From the NCBI GenBank assembly GCA_025782575.1, contig JALGYY010000004.1, forward strand, positions 1-64,000: DNA of 64,000 nucleotides, given 5' to 3'. A program made the position numbers and the translations under genes. Numbering within the stretch: the first letter of the stretch is position 1; the number at the start of each line of letters is the position of its first letter. The DNA is from a bacterium (GTDB lineage: Bacteria; Orphanbacterota; Orphanbacteria; Orphanbacterales; Orphanbacteraceae). Under the pieces are notes generated by a model. The model searched no databases and was not told the DNA's origin. It saw nothing but the letters and a program-made list of their open reading frames with translations. Shown in pieces: positions 1 through 7,441 of the stretch.

Positions 1-115
1 ACCTTTTCTGGACCAGGACTCTCATGCATGGACTTCTCCTTTCCTATTTATAGTACTCGGATATGTCCTTTAACTCTTCTCTTGACTCTGTCTCACGTTC
101 GCTGAACCGCTACAG

Positions 116-751
116 TCAATCTTCCGTCAAGTATAACTCTATAACGTGATCCGCGAACTCTGGTATGTCTGTGTACACACTGGAAAGGGCGCGAATCTTC
201 TCCTTGGCTTCCTCGTACTGATTTTCGGGGACGGAAAGTAGATTCAAGAGAGACGAAATGTGTGGGCCCTCCCCTTTGGAGAGGTCGCTCAGAATATTGC
301 TATAGCCAACCACAAGAAATTCCCGCGCTTTCTGTGCTGCTGGCTTTGTAGCATGCCCTTCTAACGGTCCGACGCCTGCCCGTTCGAGCGTTACCATATA
401 CTGCTGAGGCGAGTACTCATAGATGGCTCCCGTAGTAGCATCAGTCGAACTTCCCAATACGCCTCCCAATATTATGTTTCCCCAGAACCAGGAATTCATA
501 TTGGTATCCAGGCGGGTTGTGAACTTTTTATGGCCCTCCTTCTCGAATATCAGAGTCTGGCCCGATTTCTTTTTCATGTTCATCGTCAGGGGGGTCTTTC
601 CAAGAATCCTGCCGCCTACGGAAACTGTGGCGCCCTCGGGGGAGGAGTAAAAGGAAACCTCCTGGCTTGTGCCACTTACAATTGTTGCACACGCGGCCAG
701 TGTACTAACCAGGGCCACCAGAAGCCCCGCACGCATCGTGGAAAAAGACAT
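116..751 (-). CDS. PEGA-domain lipoprotein
   Basis: A 211-residue protein that starts with a positively charged stretch and a hydrophobic signal ending in the lipobox LAAC, so Cys21 is the probable lipidation site. Residues about 30-80 form a PEGA-like domain (SSPEGATVSVGGRILGKTP), a small beta fold common in bacterial envelope lipoproteins. It is followed by the FWGNIILGG...TGAIYEYSP stretch that often trails PEGA domains. The last 80 residues are polar and helical with no recognised domain. A role in binding envelope structures or peptidoglycan is inference from the family. It stands alone on the minus strand, upstream of no obvious operon partner. Confidence 0.8.
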   Translation of the reverse strand: MSFSTMRAGLLVALVSTLAACATIVSGTSQEVSFYSSPEGATVSVGGRILGKTPLTMNMKKKSGQTLIFEKEGHKKFTTRLDTNMNSWFWGNIILGGVLGSSTDATTGAIYEYSPQQYMVTLERAGVGPLEGHATKPAAQKAREFLVVGYSNILSDLSKGEGPHISSLLNLLSVPENQYEEAKEKIRALSSVYTDIPEFADHVIELYLTED

Positions 752-994
752 GAGTTCCTCCTGCTACCTACGAATGGATCGATTCGGTCAAGCCAGAAGC
801 CTTCCGCTGGCTTCGAAAGGAGACTAGTGGAATGAATCTCATTGATTGTGTGAATCCAGGGCAGAGTGAAGTAGAGCACGAAAGGAGCGGCAATGCATCT
901 CCTAGGCAAAAGACGATTCGATGTTCCGGGGGTAGGTAGTTGAAATTCTAGTTGATGTACCAACCGATCGCAAGGAGAAAGGAGTTAGGTGCCC

Positions 995-1906
995 CTAACC
1001 AACCCGTTCCTGCGTATCGTGCAACCCATCCACCAACCCTTCTATCTCCTCCCGCATCGCGATCCTTTCCAACCACTCACCCGGAATCCCACCCTCCCCC
1101 CAGTACGCACCGGCCACCTGCCCGCAGACCGCCGCGGTCGTATCCGCATCATCGCCCAGATTGGCGGCCATCAGGATCGCCTCCCGAAAGCTGTCCGCCC
1201 GACTGAAACACCACAAAGCCGCCTCCAGGCAATCGACCACATACCCGCTCCCCCGAATCGCGTCGACGTTCTTTTCCAGATACTTTCCGCGGGCAATCGC
1301 GACGATCTTTTCAGTCCCGACGAACGTCTCGCGATCCCCAATCAGTACCTCTTCTTTCGCGCAGCCTTGCAGTGCCCGGCAGATCAAGCGTGCCAGGAAC
1401 CGACTCGAATCGACGCATTCCATCGCGCCATGAGTCGTCCGCGAGCTCTCACCCGCGCGCTTTTCGGCCGCATCAACATCGGGGAAATAGAAGAGGGGAA
1501 TCGGCGCCAGTCGCATGATGCAACCGTTGCCGGCCGACAGTCGGTTGGTCGACCCGGAGAATGGCTCACCGGTCTCTTGAAAGCGCTCGAGCGCCCGTTC
1601 GATCGTGCCGCCAATATCGAAGCACGCTCCGGTACTGCTTAAGTAACCCTCTTCCTGCCACCAGCAATAACGTTCCATCTGGTCCCGCGCATCGAAGCCA
1701 CCCTTCTCGATCAGGCTCGTGGCGAGACAAAGAGCCATGGAGGTGTCGTCGGTCCATTGACCCGCCTCAAGATGGAAGGGGCCTCCCCCCACCATGTCGG
1801 TCAGCGGCTCGAAACTGCCCCGGGGGCGGAATTCCACAGTCGTCCCGACCGCATCCCCCACGGCCAGACCGAGCAGGCAGCCTCGGGATTTGTTGTGTAG
1901 ATCCAT
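995..1906 (-). CDS. ADP-ribosylglycohydrolase family protein
   Basis: A 303-residue, full-length member of the DraG/ADP-ribosylglycohydrolase family, which removes ADP-ribose from proteins, nucleic acids or small molecules using a binuclear Mg centre. Visible motifs are GDAVG near residue 17, the metal-binding WTDDT at 51-55, and the C-terminal GDDADTTAA near 251 that supplies the other metal ligands, so it should be active. The start at 1906 is chosen because AGGGAG lies 8-9 bases upstream and the paralog at 3155 starts at the same residue; the frame stays open upstream to 1933. Its first 93 codons are duplicated at 2808-3155. The substrate is unknown. Confidence 0.88.
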   Translation of the reverse strand: MDLHNKSRGCLLGLAVGDAVGTTVEFRPRGSFEPLTDMVGGGPFHLEAGQWTDDTSMALCLATSLIEKGGFDARDQMERYCWWQEEGYLSSTGACFDIGGTIERALERFQETGEPFSGSTNRLSAGNGCIMRLAPIPLFYFPDVDAAEKRAGESSRTTHGAMECVDSSRFLARLICRALQGCAKEEVLIGDRETFVGTEKIVAIARGKYLEKNVDAIRGSGYVVDCLEAALWCFSRADSFREAILMAANLGDDADTTAAVCGQVAGAYWGEGGIPGEWLERIAMREEIEGLVDGLHDTQERVG

Positions 1907-2077
1907 AGGTATTGCTCCCTGGTCGGAGGTCAATCTGCGCCAGTCGCGGGATGCTTTACCATGATACTGTTGTCATCCCTGGTGCCCGAAGAGATTCGTA
2001 ATTCGAACGCAGCTATCCTGGGAGTTGTGCCTCCACTGGCTCCGCCCCCACGCACTTCCGCCCACCAGACCACGGCC

Positions 2078-2818
2078 TCATGATCGTATCGATTCAAATG
2101 CTAGTTTGTAGTTAAAAATGAGTTGCTTGCGGGAGGTGGAGAGTTGACTCCGAGCTAGTTGTGAGAGTGCCTCGTCGCGGATCTCGGCAGGCACACGTGC
2201 CTCCGTGACCACGTCTTCCGCCACTGCTATCACGTCTTCCAGGGATACTGAGTTCTTGAACGCCTCGAATTCGTCTTCGTGACCCGCAATTCCCGCAGTT
2301 CGAGCACTTCCTGCCAGACCTGAGTAGTGGATGATGGAAGCGTAGGGCTTCCCGAAATCTCGTCGGTCGAGATGCTTGGAAACATCCTTACCAACCGCAA
2401 GAATACCTGCGTCGGGCGTCGCGACGAGATCAATCTCTTCCTGCAACAATGCGTACCATCTGTCATAGCGCTGGGTCCTGTCACGCCCGGCGTGCTTGAC
2501 GAGCATTGCCCCTTTGGAAAAGTCTGTAATGTGGTAGCGCTGCGTTGGTTCGCAAAGATAGCGTCGAATGCAGAAATGGAGGATTTGGACCTCTATTGAG
2601 GAGAGAAAGTTTCTGACACCGGCTTCTACTCGAGCTCTTGCCTCCCCTGCAGAGCGAGCCCACCGACCCAGGGACGGCTCCATGCATATCAGAACATAGT
2701 CGACGGGCACTGGGGGTTCGGGATTCGGGAGATAGACATCTCCATCCGACTCCGCGAGTGCCTTCATGCGTTTTTCAAGGTCGTGATATGCCGCCTGAAA
2801 ACCTACGTTAGCTGGCAT
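2078..2818 (-). CDS. Uracil-DNA-glycosylase-like protein (tentative)
   Basis: A 246-residue soluble protein. It has features reminiscent of the uracil-DNA glycosylase fold: an early beta strand and loop [13 protein letters not shown] (about 40-53), [12 protein letters not shown] in the middle, [12 protein letters not shown], and IIHYSG in the place of the usual H-P/S motif. These are pattern resemblances only; the family could not be checked. Its start overlaps the end of the truncated ADP-ribosylglycohydrolase fragment by 11 bases, so it lies between the partial and the complete copy of that gene, all on the same strand. A nucleic-acid repair or defence role is possible but inferred. Confidence 0.5.
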   Translation of the reverse strand: MPANVGFQAAYHDLEKRMKALAESDGDVYLPNPEPPVPVDYVLICMEPSLGRWARSAGEARARVEAGVRNFLSSIEVQILHFCIRRYLCEPTQRYHITDFSKGAMLVKHAGRDRTQRYDRWYALLQEEIDLVATPDAGILAVGKDVSKHLDRRDFGKPYASIIHYSGLAGSARTAGIAGHEDEFEAFKNSVSLEDVIAVAEDVVTEARVPAEIRDEALSQLARSQLSTSRKQLIFNYKLAFESIRS

Positions 2819-3155
2819 TATTGGACTCCCTCGCTACTAGTGGACGGATCTGACGTAAAAACCTGAAACTGCACGCGCCGGTACTGCTCAGATAGCCCTC
2901 TTCCTGCCACCGGCAATAGCGTTCCACCTGGTCTCGCGCATCGAAGCCACTCTTCTCGATCAGGCTCGTGGCGAGACAAAGAGCCATGGAGGTGTCGTCG
3001 GTCCATTGACCCGGCTCGAGATGGAAGGGGCCTCCCCCCACCATGTCGGTCAGCGGCTCGAAACTCCCCCGGGGGCGGAATTCCACCGTCGTCCCGACCG
3101 CATCCCCCGCCGCCAGACCAAGCAGGCAGCCTCGATATCTGTCGCGTAGATCCAT
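2808..3155 (-). pseudogene. 5' fragment of an ADP-ribosylglycohydrolase gene
   Basis: This 115-codon frame repeats the first 93 or so residues of the complete gene at 995-1906 almost exactly, including [10 protein letters not shown] and the metal motif WTDDTSMAL, up to SSTGAC. It then runs into about 20 unrelated residues ([10 protein letters not shown]...) and stops. The matching DNA is roughly 2872-3155 against 1628-1906, visibly about nine bases in ten identical. The C-terminal metal-binding half is missing, so it cannot be a working hydrolase. It keeps its own start and a plausible ribosome site (AGGGGAA). It may drive translation of the next gene by overlap. It is the product of a partial duplication. 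Confidence 0.85.
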
Positions 3156-3482
3156 GGTGTATTCCCCTGGGCGGGTTTTCGGCCGCCCTGAGAGTTGAAT
3201 GTTTGCTTTCCATTATATTGGGTGCGAGGGGCGGCCGGGAAGGAGGATGGGTGATTTTTTGGACCGATACCGACCCTCTTTCCCTCCTTCGGACCTGGTA
3301 AGCGGTTGTGGATAGGCCATGTGGCTCGACTGGGGGTTCAAAATGAGGTCAGGAAACCTGCATAGTTTTTCTGACTGACAGACGATCGGAGACGAGGCTG
3401 GTCGCTAGATGGAGTCAATCGATCTCAAAGCATCTCGTAACTTGAGTAAATTCAACACGGAAGAGTTTCTTGTGTGGACAGG
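3156..3482. other. Intergenic region with a decayed repeat
   Basis: No gene is supported here. The stretch 3201-3237 matches the CTTTCCATTATATTGG repeat family found again near 34901, 35257 and 46224. The part at about 3350-3385 (a GTCAG...TTTTTCTGAC dyad followed by TGACAGAC) matches 35030-35068. Nothing else is visible. Confidence 0.5.
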
Positions 3483-3764
3483 CTAAAGGACCATACCCCG
3501 GACGTTGGGCCAGAACTCGCATGCGTTTTCCACCTGTTCCTTCATGGTTCCCGTTGATGCGAGCGCCAGCATGGCGATGAGCGATCTGTTTCTACGGGTG
3601 GTGGGGATTCCGGCGGCGTTCATCGCAGTGTTCAGGTGCTGGTCGTAACGATTGTGAAGCGTAACGTCCCAGGCGATCAAATTCTGCCTGCTCGGATCGT
3701 CATTATCCTGTGTTTCGATGCGATACGACCACTTGACGAATCTGTCCTGGAAGTTTACGGCCAC
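3483..3764 (-). CDS. Hypothetical protein
   Basis: A 93-residue polar protein starting at GTG, two bases after the stop of the DUF1207 gene on the same strand, so the two are probably co-transcribed and translationally coupled. The sequence has no signal peptide, membrane segment or motif I recognise (it contains WDVTLHNRYDQHLNTAMNAAG). It is too short and unmotivated to give a function. A C-terminal fragment of a larger enzyme is possible. Confidence 0.45.
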   Translation of the reverse strand: MAVNFQDRFVKWSYRIETQDNDDPSRQNLIAWDVTLHNRYDQHLNTAMNAAGIPTTRRNRSLIAMLALASTGTMKEQVENACEFWPNVRGMVL

Positions 3765-3766
3765 GA

Positions 3767-4795
3767 CTATCGGCCTCCGATTCTGGCGAGAAGCCCCATT
3801 CCATAATAAGTGTAGTCAGGATCGCTCCGGAACTGTCCCGCCGGATTGACCCCGTGATAGTACCTGATAAACGGGTCGAGAGTGACCGCCGCGGTAGGGT
3901 TGTACCCTTTGGTTCGGAGGCCGATCATCGCGTTGACGCTGAGCTTCGTTTCGTCGCACCCCCCGGGGCAGGGATCGTATCGGTAGACGATCCGTTGCCG
4001 TAACTCGACGGAAACCCAGGGACGCCACTGGGAGACGGAGGCGGCCTGCATTCCGATGCCCGTCTGGTGCTTGCGAGATGTGACTGACACGGTACCTCCC
4101 TCAGGCTCGAGCAGATCGGTTCCATAGTAGCCCTCGCTATAGGGCCAGATCCCCTGGATTCGGAAGAGGAGCTCGGTCTCCTTGAACCATCCGATCTCGC
4201 GAAAATGGCGATACGAGATCCCGTACTCGATGTCTTCGTGAGAAACATTGATTCGACGAAATTCCGGATCTCTGACCGCCAGCAATGAAAACTCGTCACC
4301 AAGGTGCGTGCTCTCGTGACCTACGGCGACGCGGAACTGAAGAGCCGCGTTTCTGCAGGTCTGCCAGTGAGCCTTTGCCATTCCCGAGAATCGATAGTCG
4401 GTGTTGATGATCGGATTCGAGTTATCGGCGTCGTCGAGCGCGCCGATCATGTGAAAGCTGATGGGGAGCCAGAGACCGATCCCGAATGCCCCTCTTGTTG
4501 AGAAATCCGCCGATCGGGTCGGCTCCGATTCCCATCCGGCAATCGGAATCTCGAAGCCGAGGCCGATGTCCCAGCCGAAGAATCCCCCCTCCCGTGGGTA
4601 GTACCTGACGCCGTCGGATCGTCCGAAACTGATCATCGTCTGCGCGGCACGTACCTCCGCGCGGAGTGGGTCGAAATAACTGCGAGGCTCCAGGTACCAG
4701 AACTGGCTCTGGGCGTTTGCGAGGGTGGGTGTAATCAGGTGCAATGCAGCGATCGCGACCAGGACGAAGGCTGACGTTCGACAGTTCCCCGACAA
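3767..4795 (-). CDS. DUF1207 outer-membrane protein
   Basis: A 342-residue protein with a clear signal peptide (hydrophobic segment about 10-28, cleavage after NAQ or ANA). The body matches the pattern I know for DUF1207: an RSYFDPLRAEVRAAQ start, the VAVGHESTHLGDEF centre near residue 165, the SHEDIEYGISYRHF strand pair, and the terminal YYHGVNPAGQFRSDPDYTYYG. Alternating aromatic and polar residues suggest an outer-membrane beta barrel. The function of DUF1207 proteins is unknown to me. It is transcribed away from the ArsR operon, with about 210 bases between the two starts. Confidence 0.82.
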   Translation of the reverse strand: MSGNCRTSAFVLVAIAALHLITPTLANAQSQFWYLEPRSYFDPLRAEVRAAQTMISFGRSDGVRYYPREGGFFGWDIGLGFEIPIAGWESEPTRSADFSTRGAFGIGLWLPISFHMIGALDDADNSNPIINTDYRFSGMAKAHWQTCRNAALQFRVAVGHESTHLGDEFSLLAVRDPEFRRINVSHEDIEYGISYRHFREIGWFKETELLFRIQGIWPYSEGYYGTDLLEPEGGTVSVTSRKHQTGIGMQAASVSQWRPWVSVELRQRIVYRYDPCPGGCDETKLSVNAMIGLRTKGYNPTAAVTLDPFIRYYHGVNPAGQFRSDPDYTYYGMGLLARIGGR

Positions 4796-4937
4796 GATAT
4801 CCCTCCGGGTACTTCAGGCCCCGCTGGCTCGCTGGAGCTCAGGGCATTCTGTTTCGCGCTCCACGCGATGATACCACGACTACTTTTCCGTGCAACGCCC
4901 GGTAATCGCCGCGCCCGGAATAGCCCCAATCACGCCC

Positions 4938-4966
4938 TTGACACGGTGGCGGCCAGGTCATATACT
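4938..4966 (+). promoter_or_regulatory. Sigma-70 promoter of the arsR operon
   Basis: TTGACA at 4938-4943 and TATACT at 4961-4966 are separated by exactly 17 bases, a near-consensus housekeeping promoter pointing at arsR. The start point would fall inside the operator dyad at 4967-4988, so binding there should block transcription. Confidence 0.85.
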
Positions 4967-4988
4967 TAGATACATAGGAATGTGTCTA
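4967..4988 (+). promoter_or_regulatory. ArsR operator 1
   Basis: A 22-base dyad: TAGATACAT, four bases, ATGTGTCTA. Eighteen of the 22 bases lie in the two arms, which differ at one position. It begins directly after the -10 box, the usual place for an ArsR/SmtB autoregulatory site. A related site lies at 5310-5331. Confidence 0.75.
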
Positions 4989-5005
4989 TACATAGAGAAG
5001 AGACC

Positions 5006-5290
5006 ATGGACGAACTCTGCTGTCTGATCTTCCAGGCGATGGCCGACAAGAACAGATTGAAAATACTCGAGCTGCTCAAAGACGACGAATTGTGCGTTTC
5101 GGACATTTGCAGACGTTTCAAGATGACTCAACCTTCAATCTCACATCATCTCGACGTTCTGAAACGAGCCGGTCTCGTTACCAGAGAGAAACGTGGGCGG
5201 GAAGTCTATTACCGCTTCAATGGGGATGCGATTGTCAAATGTTGCGGCAAGCAATTTAAAGTGTTCGATATTCTGCTGAAGAAGCGGTGA
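5006..5290 (+). CDS. ArsR-family metalloregulator
   Basis: A 94-residue winged-helix repressor of the ArsR/SmtB family, the group that leaves DNA on binding metals, arsenite or other thiophiles. It shows the canonical order ALADKNRLKILELL-like helix (here AMADKNRLKILELL), then ELCVSDICRRF, the recognition helix TQPSISHHLDVLKRAGLV and the wing REKRGREVYYRF. The ArsR box ELCVCD is here ELCVSD, but Cys pairs occur at the N terminus (ELCCL), in DIC and near the end (VKCCGK), so a thiol sensor with a non-standard ligand set is likely. ATG 5006 is preferred; GTG 4982 lies inside the operator. It opens an operon with the Cys-rich peptide and the selenoprotein. Confidence 0.88.
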   Translation: MDELCCLIFQAMADKNRLKILELLKDDELCVSDICRRFKMTQPSISHHLDVLKRAGLVTREKRGREVYYRFNGDAIVKCCGKQFKVFDILLKKR

Positions 5291-5309
5291 GTTTTTTTTC
5301 GCCAATATA

Positions 5310-5331
5310 TAGATACTCCCCTATAGGTCTA
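5310..5331 (+). promoter_or_regulatory. ArsR operator 2 (putative)
   Basis: This 22-base site has TAGATAC at its left end and GGTCTA at its right end, matching the ends of operator 1 at the same spacing. It lies between arsR and the Cys-rich peptide gene, just before that gene's ribosome site. A second binding site for the same regulator is inferred. Confidence 0.5.
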
Positions 5332-5349
5332 TGAAAGGAGGTGAGAAGA

Positions 5350-5514
5350 ATGTCGGAAAACAAGAAGAGCTGCTGTTGCGAGGGTTTCTCCATCGATGTC
5401 CAAGAGACAGAAAAGGGCATCACGATTAACATCCACGGAGTAGACGCCGAAGCGACGGATAAGCTTAAGAAAATTGCCACGTGCTGCGGCGACAGTCCCA
5501 AGGACTGCTGCTGA
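5350..5514 (+). CDS. Small cysteine-rich peptide in the arsR operon
   Basis: A 54-residue reading frame. It begins at ATG 5350 behind AAAGGAGGTGA (5334-5344), an essentially perfect match to the anti-Shine-Dalgarno sequence, so translation should be strong. It has seven cysteines in three clusters: CCC near residue 8, CC near 45, and a terminal DCC. The middle (FSIDVQETEKGITINIHG) looks like two beta strands. No family is recognised. The cysteine clusters and the position between a thiol-type ArsR and a redox selenoprotein suggest metal or metalloid binding, or delivery to the next gene product; this is inference. It is shorter than common gene-calling cut-offs. Confidence 0.78.
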   Translation: MSENKKSCCCEGFSIDVQETEKGITINIHGVDAEATDKLKKIATCCGDSPKDCC

Positions 5515-5601
5515 TCACACTTGAATCCGGTTGCCTGCCTCCACGCCTGTCGGGGTTACCACCCCCTCAGGCTGGAGCAGACAACGGACAGGAGGTAAGA
5601 G

Positions 5602-5880
5602 ATGCTGCCGAAAGAACAGAGTATTGCGTTCGGACGGTTTTACAAGTCTGTCAGGGAGAACGAGGTCCTCGATCCAAAAACGACGCTGCTCCTTCACTTC
5701 GCCGTGGCGATGGCGGTCGGATGTCATCCCTGAATGGAACACTACCTTGGCGTGGCCAGGGCTGAAGGTTTAACAGAAGAAGAGCGTGGTACGGCCGAGT
5801 CGATTGTGATGGCCGTCGCCGCGGGCAAAGTCCGGGCACAGCTGCAGGAAGCGCGATCGCGAAAAACAGGGTCCGGGTAG
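5602..5880 (+). CDS. Carboxymuconolactone decarboxylase-like (AhpD-fold) selenoprotein
   Basis: Read through the in-frame UGA at 5731-5733, this frame gives 92 residues with selenocysteine at 44. The motif is AVAMAVGCHP-U-MEHYLGVARAEG, which fits the AhpD/CMD pattern of a helix, C-x-x-C, x-x-H and a following GLTEEE helix, with Sec in place of the second Cys. Codons on both sides of the UGA read as one family without a gap. ATG 5602 has AGGAGG seven to eight bases upstream. A hairpin at 5745-5761 fits a bacterial SECIS element. AhpD-fold proteins with C-x-x-C/U are thiol or selenol redox enzymes; a role against arsenic, metals or peroxides is inferred from the ArsR neighbour. An ordinary caller would report two fragments or none. 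The alternative is a nonsense mutation. Confidence 0.82.
5745..5761 (+). promoter_or_regulatory. SECIS-like hairpin
   Basis: CCTTGG at 5745-5750 pairs with CCAGGG at 5756-5761 (one G-U pair) around the loop CGTGG, which carries G at its second position followed by U. The loop begins 17 bases after the UGA, inside the distance range reported for bacterial SECIS elements, and lies within the coding sequence as expected in bacteria. Confidence 0.7.
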
Positions 5881-6024
5881 ATCCTGAAATGGCGGTGCAG
5901 GCGATCGGTTGCGCCCCGGCCTCCGTTCACTCGGACTGCTCACAAGACCGTATTGCTTGATACGGGCGGCTCTCCTGATTATCTAGCGTCAAAGGACAGT
6001 CCTTCATTGAGTCTTTGCGAGTAG

Positions 6025-6801
6025 ACATCAAACGCCCTCCCCGGTCGGTGTTCCAAGAACCCCCCGGCAACAATTGATGATCTTGCTCTTCTATCGGCAA
6101 AGCCTTCCTCGGTGACACTCTCATGGACGGCCGTTGGAGATGACGGCGACCTTGGAGGGGCGAGCTCGTATGACATTCGTTACTCCACAAGCATGATGAA
6201 AACAAGCGTTTGGCACTCAGCCACCGCCCTCCCCGGCGAGCCGACACCGGGCGTGTCAGGAACCCCCGAGGAATTTGAAATCCTCGGGCTCTCAGGTAAC
6301 ACAACCTATTTCTTTGCCATGAAAGCTGCCGACGAAGAGCAGAACTGGTCGGGAATGTCGAATGTTGTAATCGGAGAACTGGAGTCCGAGGTAGACACCG
6401 TCGATGCTCCTCCTGAACTTTCAGATGAAACGTACGAAGCGACAGTAATGGCTCTCTATCTCACTCGTGCTCTTATCGCACCGGAAAGCACAGTGATTGC
6501 CATCGCGGACCAACTCCGCAGAATAAGAGAAGCTTACGGCGATGAAATCCGCAAGCTGCGAACCATCTCATTCCGAGCGCCTGGGTACCGAGTCAGGTTA
6601 TTCTCCGGATTACGGAGGAGGCACGAGAGCAGATAGAAGCGGGAGAATTTCATGAACTCGATTCCCTGAACGAGGAACTGGAACTCCTGACCATTAAGAC
6701 GTCCCTTCTGAATTTGATCGTAGTTGTGCTGGTCTTCAGGGGGTTGATGCGTCCGGAGCCCGACTGGTGGGCTGATGCGCGGGGGTTCACTTCCTGGTGA
6801 A
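6025..6801 (+). pseudogene. Remnant of a fibronectin type III domain protein
   Basis: The frame from 6025 has no start codon and opens directly in a typical FnIII domain: PPATIDDLALLSAKPSSVTL, WTAVGDDGDLGGASSYDIRY, then the second half with NTTYFFAMKAADEEQNWSGMSN. After about residue 190 the meaning switches to another frame: VILRITEEAREQIEAG, a charged coiled coil and a hydrophobic segment TSLLNLIVVVLVFRG, stopping near 6801. So the gene has lost its 5' end and carries a frameshift at about 6565-6580. In other members of this lineage such domains sit in large secreted proteins. Its 3' end overlaps the convergent lipoprotein gene. Confidence 0.65.
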
Positions 6802-7215
6802 CGTGCGTCTGAAGCAATCGAGACAAAGATCCTCGAGTACAAGTGTGTCTGACAGTTCAATCACGGCCTGCTCATCAAAAGGAAACATGCTTCTCTCATA
6901 TCGAATGATGAGGTCATCGCCCTCCGTAACTGAGTATTGACTCTCTACGATCAGCGTGTCAGCTCGGTAGTGCTGGAACGTCCAATCATGGCCGAAGACA
7001 AGCGACTCTGAAAACCCAAGAGAGCTCGGGGTGAGTGTCGTCCCGGCAATTCCTCCAACCGAGATCACCCACTCCCAACTTCCTGTCAGTTCGGGCGGTG
7101 GCGTTGTGTTGCCCGGCCCCAAACCTGGCCTGTCATCATCGTCGCCGCACCCGAGAGCAAGGAGGAGTGCAAACGAAGTGATCAGTAGCACTGGTATGAT
7201 GAGACGGGAGCGCAC
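6787..7215 (-). CDS. Hypothetical lipoprotein
   Basis: A 142-residue protein starting at GTG 7215 with TGGAGGT just upstream; a longer frame to 7350 is open but lacks a ribosome site and would bury the signal peptide. The signal (RLIIPVLLITSFALLLALGC) ends in a lipobox with Cys near residue 23, followed by an acidic linker GDDDDRPG. The mature part (LTGSWEWVISVGGIAG...DDLIIRYERSMFPFDEQAVIELSDTLVLEDLC) reads as a small beta barrel resembling lipocalin-like stress proteins, but no family is certain. Probably monocistronic. Confidence 0.65.
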   Translation of the reverse strand: MRSRLIIPVLLITSFALLLALGCGDDDDRPGLGPGNTTPPPELTGSWEWVISVGGIAGTTLTPSSLGFSESLVFGHDWTFQHYRADTLIVESQYSVTEGDDLIIRYERSMFPFDEQAVIELSDTLVLEDLCLDCFRRTFTRK

Positions 7216-7441
7216 TTTGTACCTCCACAGCTGGGCCGAATAGGCTAGCGAGCCTTGCCGGGGGGAAGTCCGAATGCAAGGAGAGCGACTCTGAGGCCTG
7301 GAACTTCGCGATGCGCTCCAGGATCCTCTATGTGACCGTACCATACGCAAATTGTCCGCCGGCCGCTATGTGAAACGAATCTTTGCTTGTCATCTTGCGT
7401 ATCGCTCATGTTATGACTTCCCGAGGACAGAGGAGACCGAT

